From: JBCCGR01 sp039029195
GTDB lineage: Bacteria; Pseudomonadota; Alphaproteobacteria; Rhizobiales; Rhizobiaceae
Length of the DNA stretch: 25,204 nt
Reading direction: 5' to 3'
Assembly (NCBI GenBank): GCA_039029195.1
Contig: JBCCGR010000060.1
Location: 1 to 25,204 of the forward strand
Shown here: one piece after another, positions 21,622 to 25,204 of the stretch
Position numbering within the stretch: the stretch's first letter is position 1
Layout: each line of letters opens with the position of its first letter
Position numbers and translations under genes: made by a program
Notes under the pieces: generated by a model
What the model was told of the DNA's origin: nothing
The model's input: the letters and a program-made list of their open reading frames with translations, nothing else
The model's database searches: none

Positions 21622-21657
21622 CAAACAAAAAGCCCCGCCAACCGAAGCTGACGGGGC
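21622..21657 (-). terminator. Rho-independent terminator of the late (lysis) operon
   Basis: Read on the minus strand: GCCCCGTCAGC, loop TTCG, GGTTGGCGGGGC-type stem of about 11 bp (with G-T pairs), then TTTTTGTTTG. The UUCG loop is exceptionally stable. It lies 25 bp past the stop of the last lysis-region gene (21682) and separates it from the exported protein gene. Confidence 0.9.
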
Positions 21658-21681
21658 CTGATGGGTCAGGGAGAATTCAAA

Positions 21682-22125
21682 CTACAGTGAGAATGGCTTC
21701 CCCTCGTAAACCTCTGTCTTTTCGAACTTCAGCTGCACAAACAGATTTGTTCGCACCGTATAAGTGATCTCAGAACGGAGATAGCAATCGCCGCGTGATG
21801 GCACCTTTGCTTGATAGGTCCATACCGATGAGCGCAGGGCTTTGGAGCCCTCAACCTTCACTGATCCAGATGGGTAGTGAGAGAAATACCGATACCCTCG
21901 GCCATCATACTGATCACAGAATAGGATATCCTTCCACGAGCGTTCAACGGGCCTGCGGACAATGGCATTTGAGACGAAATCAATCCCACCGTCTGGATTG
22001 TGGCCCTGATAGACCACTGAATCATACTCGCCCCACCATGTGAACGGCATCCACGACTTGAAGCTTGTGTCGGCAAGAATGGACACCGCGACCCCAGAAA
22101 GCGCGTATAGGAGCATCTTTCTCAT
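21682..22125 (-). CDS. Hypothetical membrane/exported phage protein
   Basis: 147 residues, no family recognised. Hydrophobic N-terminus (LLYALSGVAVSILA) that may be a signal anchor, then a mostly beta-rich extracytoplasmic part with many aromatic residues (MPFTWWGEYDSVVYQG) and two cysteines (ILFCDQYDG, RGDCYLRSE) that could form a disulfide. GGAGGGAAGAA before the ATG. It overlaps the preceding gene by 4 nt (ATGA) and is the last gene of the late operon. Confidence 0.65.
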   Translation of the reverse strand: MRKMLLYALSGVAVSILADTSFKSWMPFTWWGEYDSVVYQGHNPDGGIDFVSNAIVRRPVERSWKDILFCDQYDGRGYRYFSHYPSGSVKVEGSKALRSSVWTYQAKVPSRGDCYLRSEITYTVRTNLFVQLKFEKTEVYEGKPFSL

Positions 22126-22310
22126 TTCTTCCCTCCAATGATCTTTGAAGGGTCAAGGCCCAGCAGGCCTGCAGGAATGGCGTACAGGAACAGATTGATC
22201 TCTACACCTTTGACATATTGGACGTAGAGCATTGCAAGCGTCATTCCGCCTCCAAGGATGAACCTTGCCCAGTCCATTGCCGTGGTGCGCTTTTCATCGG
22301 TATCTGCCAC
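22122..22310 (-). CDS. Small membrane protein, holin candidate
   Basis: 62 residues from GTG at 22310, with GGAG 9 nt upstream. Charged N-terminus (MADTDEKRTT), two hydrophobic segments (about 16-32 and 39-50: FILGGGMTLAMLYVQYV, LFLYAIPAGLLGL) and a basic C-terminus (KIIGGKK), which is the usual holin layout. It lies in the lysis cluster and overlaps the genes on both sides. Not matched to a named holin family by eye. Confidence 0.6.
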   Translation of the reverse strand: MADTDEKRTTAMDWARFILGGGMTLAMLYVQYVKGVEINLFLYAIPAGLLGLDPSKIIGGKK

Positions 22311-22455
22311 GTCGCCACTCCATAAAGTCCCCCACGAGGCGAAACAGGCCGTAGGCAGCCAACAAAAACATGATTGGGTGAGACCAAGCTGGGAAGGTCA
22401 GCAATCCGACCGCACCAGCGCCGGCGTAAGAAACATCCGCAATGATCTGATTCAA
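22294..22455 (-). CDS. 53-residue small membrane protein (TTG start)
   Basis: Reading TTG at 22455 to TGA at 22294 gives a 53-residue protein: a weakly hydrophobic N-terminal half (AGAGAVGLLTFPAW), a second segment (PIMFLLAAYGLFRLVG) and a strongly basic tail (EWRRGRYR). AGAAGGGG lies about 10 nt upstream. Its start overlaps the preceding stop by 4 nt and its 3' end overlaps the next gene by 17 nt, so it fills the only gap in the lysis operon. Layout resembles a small holin or holin-like protein. No ATG start is available before the second segment. Confidence 0.55.
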   Translation of the reverse strand: MNQIIADVSYAGAGAVGLLTFPAWSHPIMFLLAAYGLFRLVGDFMEWRRGRYR

Positions 22456-22778
22456 AACGATTGCCCCTTCTTCTTTTTCGAAGGAGCCACCGTCTCTAGA
22501 TCGCGACCTCTATCCGAGATGCACCAAAGATTTGAGGTGGGGCGGCGGAATAGAAACCAGACGCCTTTGTCGTTGACCCAGAACTCCACCGGCTCGTGAT
22601 GCGTCAAAGAATGGGCGACTTTCTCATTCCTGAAATTCTGCTGAACCAACCGTCCGAACTGCTGTGCATTCAAACATGGTTCATGCGCGTTGGCCGGTGT
22701 CGTGGACCAAAAGAACCACCAGATGATCAAACAGATGACAAAAAAGATACAAGACGCGATTGCGATCAATCCCCTCAT
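22452..22778 (-). CDS. Exported/membrane-anchored small phage protein
   Basis: 108 residues from ATG at 22778 (a GTG at 22793 is an alternative); GGTGGAAG precedes it. N-terminal hydrophobic segment LIAIASCIFFVICLIIWWFF, about residues 4-23, followed by a possible signal-peptidase site (ANA-HE). The remainder is a small basic domain with two cysteines and a lysine-rich tail (SKKKKGQSF). Family not recognised. Located between the lipoprotein gene and the 53-residue gene with 4-nt overlaps on each side. Confidence 0.6.
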   Translation of the reverse strand: MRGLIAIASCIFFVICLIIWWFFWSTTPANAHEPCLNAQQFGRLVQQNFRNEKVAHSLTHHEPVEFWVNDKGVWFLFRRPTSNLWCISDRGRDLETVAPSKKKKGQSF

Positions 22779-23002
22779 GGCTTCCACCCGCACCAGGCTT
22801 CACCCTTTCGGTTGTGGGCATTGAGAGTATCAAGCTGGCGATCACTCATATGCTTGATGCTTGCCAATGACGGGCGACGTGGCCGGTTGTGATCGCACCA
22901 CTGCTGCTTGGGGCTGATACCCACGGGACTCGGCTTTGGTGATGACGTGCAAGCCGAGATCATCACCATCAGTCCAAGAGCCATGATCAGTTTCTTGACC
23001 AT
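22775..23002 (-). CDS. Small lipoprotein, outer-membrane spanin (Rz1-like) candidate
   Basis: 75 residues from ATG at 23002, with the excellent site AAGGAGG placed inside the preceding gene. Signal sequence with a lipobox, LVMISAC-type (MVMISAC; lipidated cysteine at about residue 18), then a short serine/proline linker (TSSPKPSPVG) and a soluble tail with the pattern QQWCDHNRPRRP...LNAHNRKGEAWCGW seen in lysis regions of rhizobial phages. Size, lipobox, proline-rich linker and the 16-nt overlap with an upstream single-span coiled-coil membrane protein match the spanin pair arrangement. Spanins fuse inner and outer membranes in the last lysis step. Function inferred from context. Confidence 0.62.
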   Translation of the reverse strand: MVKKLIMALGLMVMISACTSSPKPSPVGISPKQQWCDHNRPRRPSLASIKHMSDRQLDTLNAHNRKGEAWCGWKP

Positions 23003-23250
23003 CTTCCAGCCTCCTTTTCTTTTTCCTCGCGAGTGTCGCCAGCGACCGCACGATCAATCGCGTCCGCTTCACGGCGCATTTTCCGGTCCTGATTGTGAAA
23101 TTCGTTCTCGCGGCGAGCTTGTTTAAGCTGTTCCTTGCGAGAGCCCGTTTTCTGGCCGCGCAGAAAGGCCAGCGCCAGCGCAATGATACCTGCCAGCGCA
23201 GCCCAAAGCGTGCCGCCTCCAGGCAGCATTCCGATGAGAGGGTCAAGCAT
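22987..23250 (-). CDS. Membrane coiled-coil protein, inner-membrane spanin (Rz-like) candidate
   Basis: 87 residues from ATG at 23250 (no strong ribosome binding site; the start overlaps the preceding gene by 8 nt). One N-terminal transmembrane segment (about 13-30, GTLWAALAGIIALALAFL), then a highly charged, probably coiled-coil region (KEQLKQARRENEFHNQDRKM; EEKEKEAGRW). The partner lipoprotein gene starts inside its 3' end. An Rz-type i-spanin has exactly this topology, with the coil in the periplasm. An alternative is a phage-specific small anchor protein of unknown role. Confidence 0.58.
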   Translation of the reverse strand: MLDPLIGMLPGGGTLWAALAGIIALALAFLRGQKTGSRKEQLKQARRENEFHNQDRKMRREADAIDRAVAGDTREEKEKEAGRWSRN

Positions 23251-23440
23251 CGGTCAACGCCACGCCGCTTTTGGTCACCAAGCGCAGCAAAACATTGCCT
23301 GTCACGGTAACGCCGTAGAGCATCCAGTGATTTTCAGGCGCGATGAGGTTGAACATCTCCGGCATGGAGCCGATGAACACCAAGGTTGATGCCGTGTTGA
23401 ACCACAGCATTTTTGATTTCCAGAACGCCTTCTTGGTCAT
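23243..23440 (-). CDS. Small membrane protein of the lysis module
   Basis: 65 residues from ATG at 23440, supported by AAGGAGA just upstream; an upstream frame to 23539 lies inside the endolysin. Basic N-terminus (MTKKAFWKSKMLWFN), a hydrophobic segment (STLVFIGSMPEMFNL), a second one (WMLYGVTVTGNVLLRLV) and a short tail. The FWKSKxLWFN start with the VTGNVLLRLVTK end recurs in small proteins next to endolysins of alphaproteobacterial phages, possibly holin or regulator of holin. It overlaps the endolysin by one base (TGATG). Confidence 0.62.
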   Translation of the reverse strand: MTKKAFWKSKMLWFNTASTLVFIGSMPEMFNLIAPENHWMLYGVTVTGNVLLRLVTKSGVALTDA

Positions 23441-24573
23441 CACTCTTCTCCTTTGTCTGAAAACCACCAGAACGCCGCAGCAAGCACGATCACGATCGCT
23501 CCAAGGCTGAGCACCCAGAGCGGATCGATCCCTGCCCAAAGGGCGGAGATAGCTGCGAGAAACCCGCCCGTTCCAACAGTGGCGGGCGCTTTGGCCGACC
23601 GTTCCGGTTTTAGTGGTGGCTGTTTCGGCGCTGCTTGAGCCTGTGGAGGTTTGTCTGGCTCCTTTGGCTCAATGGGCGCTGGAACCGGTTTGGGCTCTTC
23701 AGGGCGTTGTTTCGGTAATGGCGCTGACTTTTGAGCGACGGCTGCTACCGCCTTATCAATCGCGGCTTTGGTATTTGGGCCGATGATGCCATCAACCTTC
23801 AGACCAGCTTGCCTTTGAAAGGCCATCACGGCGTCTTTGTTGTGAGGTGATGCGCGACCCGGCTCCTGAATGTCGAAACCAAGCGCCTTGATCTTTTCGT
23901 GCCATGGTTGGAGTTCACGACGCATCTTGTAACTTGCTGGTTTCGACGAAGCTCCTTTGCTGAACCGAGAAAGGGCTTTCTTGTAAGCTGACCGTGAGTG
24001 CTTCAGTCCGTGGTATCCACCATTCACCCGTTTCCGAGCGCCTTTGACATCACCGCGATCGGCAAAGCTGTTGAGATTGTTGTCCCTCCAGAACACGAAA
24101 GCCGCATGTGTCCCAGCATCAGGTTGACGAAGGAGCTCGGGCTGCTTCAGAACGGGCAGACCGGTCGCCTTTTGAACCTGCTCGAAATTGTAGCGGCCCG
24201 TGTTTTGCATCGGACCGGACCCGCGAAACAGCCAGCCCGCATCTTTATGGCCCTTGTTCCCCAAACGGTTGCCATAGACGTAGTTCGCCAGCTTTTTCGG
24301 GTTACGGGCATATTGCCGGGCCTTGGCCATCGTCGGGAAACGCTTTGGCCAAACCTGCCGCAACCGTTTGGCCGAGTAGTTCAGGTTTTCTTCCAGCTTT
24401 TTGAAGTTGCCGGTTTCAGGCGCGATCATGGCAATGAACATCGCCATGCGCTTTGGCGTATCCACGTCATACTGGTGTCGATACTTGTTGATCGCAGCCA
24501 CAAGTTCACGTCGGATCGGCAAGGTGGATCGGCCACCAATTGCATTCAGATCTGCAAGCGAAATGTCACGCAT
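23440..24573 (-). CDS. Phage endolysin: GH19-type lysozyme with peptidoglycan-binding domain and C-terminal membrane anchor
   Basis: 377 residues from ATG 24573, 9 nt after AGGAG; GTG at 24579 is too close to it. Order: GH19 (chitinase-like lysozyme) domain about 1-205, peptidoglycan-binding helical domain about 216-280 (PHNKDAVMAFQRQAGLKVDG), a long Pro/Lys/Glu linker (285-340), and one transmembrane segment about 347-370 before FSDKGEE. Catalytic acids are likely E53 in APETGNF and E61 or E62 in EENLNYS. The usual AHESG is changed to APETG, and the RGRGLIQLTGR core to RGSGPMQNTGR. The domain cleaves glycan strands of the wall. An anchor at the C-terminus is unusual, since many endolysins are soluble or carry N-terminal signal-arrest helices. 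Confidence 0.88.
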   Translation of the reverse strand: MRDISLADLNAIGGRSTLPIRRELVAAINKYRHQYDVDTPKRMAMFIAMIAPETGNFKKLEENLNYSAKRLRQVWPKRFPTMAKARQYARNPKKLANYVYGNRLGNKGHKDAGWLFRGSGPMQNTGRYNFEQVQKATGLPVLKQPELLRQPDAGTHAAFVFWRDNNLNSFADRGDVKGARKRVNGGYHGLKHSRSAYKKALSRFSKGASSKPASYKMRRELQPWHEKIKALGFDIQEPGRASPHNKDAVMAFQRQAGLKVDGIIGPNTKAAIDKAVAAVAQKSAPLPKQRPEEPKPVPAPIEPKEPDKPPQAQAAPKQPPLKPERSAKAPATVGTGGFLAAISALWAGIDPLWVLSLGAIVIVLAAAFWWFSDKGEE

Positions 24574-24650
24574 AGTCACAAACTCCTGTTGCCGCGCCGG
24601 ATCTCCGGGCAGTGGGGAAGTCGATTAATTTGAGAGAGTTGGCCCGTGGA

Positions 24651-25204
24651 TCAGTCCACGAATTTTGCTGAGACCTTGGCCACGCGAATGCCGCCGGTTC
24701 CGGCGTTGCCGATCTTGATGGTCGCACTGGTCTGGTCGGGCTCAACAAAGGTGCGGATACGGTTTTCAGTCCAGTAGGGAACCACTGCCCGGCGGGATTC
24801 CGAGCCATAGACCCCATCCATCAGGGTAACGGTGAGGTCTTCATAGTCATAGCTGGTTTCTGTCATCGACCAGGTGGCTTTGGCCGCTGCCGGTGGCACA
24901 AGCGCTTTGTCAGCACAGGCCCAGACATTGATCTCCATTTCCCGACCATCAAATCCATCGGCGGCGAAGGTCGGGGAAACCGTCAGGGTCTCGCCGGCAT
25001 CAATCACCACATCTTCGGTGATGCCTTTGGGCAAATCCGTTCCGCCGACACCATTTCCAAAGGTCAAAACGCCGGTGGATGTCCAGCCCGCCATAAGCGC
25101 GCCACTGTTCACAAGGTTTGGATTGGTGATCAGTTCCGTTCCCTTTGGTCGGGCGAGCGGCAATTGACGATCATCATTGCGCCCCTCGATACCAACCCAT
25201 TCAA
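24651..25204 (-). CDS. Phage structural protein, C-terminal part (truncated by window edge)
   Basis: The frame is open across the window end; only the C-terminal ~183 residues are visible. The stretch DDRQLPLARPKGTELITNPN leads into a beta-rich region with a jelly-roll or carbohydrate-binding look (DVVIDAGETLTVSPTF, EINVWACADKALVPP) and ends with a strand pair (SATIKIGNAGTGGIRVAKVS). Such domains close tail-fibre, tail-spike or baseplate proteins. No family is named. It lies 77 bp upstream of the endolysin gene in the same leftward late operon. A 6-bp hairpin (CGTGGA-tcag-TCCACG, 24645-24660) straddles the stop codon, probably coincidental. Confidence 0.7.
   Translation of the reverse strand, partial: EWVGIEGRNDDRQLPLARPKGTELITNPNLVNSGALMAGWTSTGVLTFGNGVGGTDLPKGITEDVVIDAGETLTVSPTFAADGFDGREMEINVWACADKALVPPAAAKATWSMTETSYDYEDLTVTLMDGVYGSESRRAVVPYWTENRIRTFVEPDQTSATIKIGNAGTGGIRVAKVSAKFVD

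Larger units (their letters stand above)
12287..25204. mobile_element. Prophage, left part (continues beyond the window)
   Basis: From just past the tRNA genes the architecture changes. Short genes overlap by 1-4 nt in a rightward operon (12462-17883), with a phage-type DHFR and many unknowns. A loosely spaced, AT-richer cargo zone follows (17967-21459). A leftward late operon (21682-25204) carries endolysin, spanin-like and small membrane genes and the end of a structural protein. The left boundary is placed after tRNA-Tyr but no attachment repeat could be paired, because the right end is outside the window. No integrase, repressor, terminase or capsid gene is visible. The spacer 12287-12461 holds no gene; it has the short palindrome CACATC-gctt-GATGTG at 12387-12402, a possible operator. 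Confidence 0.85.

Noticed and set aside
23998..24633. 211-residue rightward frame opposite the endolysin
   Set aside because: Shadow of the GH19 domain with no ribosome binding site or family pattern.
24645..24660. 6-bp hairpin at the structural-gene stop codon
   Set aside because: Short stem, no T-tract on either strand, and it lies in the coding end; not a convincing terminator.
1..25204. CRISPR array or rRNA genes
   Set aside because: No regularly spaced direct repeats and no rRNA-like sequence were seen.

Overview
The window looks like a chromosome segment of an alphaproteobacterium, most likely of the Hyphomicrobiales (rhizobial) type, followed by part of a prophage. The lineage is inferred from moderately high GC, from intergenic palindromes of the kind scattered through rhizobial genomes (around 10-127, 10743-10905 and 10950-11033), and from gene content: a 7TM-DISM sensor kinase with a LuxR-type regulator, a formyl-CoA transferase, and phage lysis genes of rhizobial-phage character. 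No species can be named from sequence alone.

Chromosomal part, 1-12286. A LuxR/NarL-type response regulator (162-815, minus) is divergent from a membrane sensor kinase (839-2875). A Tat-exported DUF1513 protein (2884-4209, minus) and two small exported arginine-rich proteins (4290-4928 and 4945-5241, minus) follow. Upstream of the latter is a near-perfect 7-2-7 palindrome with an extra half-site (5320-5348), the geometry used by NarL-family regulators. Just beyond it lies a second copy of the kinase's ATPase domain alone (5368-5940), with all ATP-binding boxes but no phospho-acceptor histidine domain. Together these suggest a signalling island: sensor, regulator, an orphan ATPase paralogue and exported outputs. 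Next comes a catabolic block: a GntR/FCD regulator with a palindromic operator (5999-6008), a formyl-CoA:oxalate CoA-transferase (frc), a ketopantoate-reductase-like dehydrogenase, and a branched-chain-amino-acid-type periplasmic binding protein that ends in a strong terminator. The usual partner oxalyl-CoA decarboxylase and the ABC permease/ATPase genes are not in the window. A repeat-rich spacer, an HSL-family esterase (minus), tRNA-Gly(TCC) and tRNA-Tyr(GTA) (both minus) close the chromosomal part.

Prophage part, about 12287-25204 (continues past the right edge). A tightly overlapping rightward operon of small genes (12462-17883) begins with a phage-type dihydrofolate reductase and carries two zinc-ribbon-like miniproteins, a WYL-like protein and several unknowns. 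A loosely packed, visibly AT-richer middle part (17967-21459) holds probable cargo: a membrane-anchored protein, a YedK/HMCES-type DNA-protein-crosslink protein, and an exported protein with a very strong ribosome binding site. A leftward late operon (21682-25204) carries the C-terminal end of a structural protein, a GH19-type endolysin with a peptidoglycan-binding domain and a C-terminal membrane anchor, an inner-membrane/lipoprotein pair arranged like spanins, and several small membrane proteins including one 53-residue gene. It ends at a UUCG-loop terminator. No integrase, repressor, replication or packaging gene is visible, so the element's other end lies to the right of this window.

The most interesting candidates are the duplicated ATPase domain beside the 7-2-7 operator, the frc block lacking oxc, and the membrane-anchored endolysin with its unusual lysis cassette.
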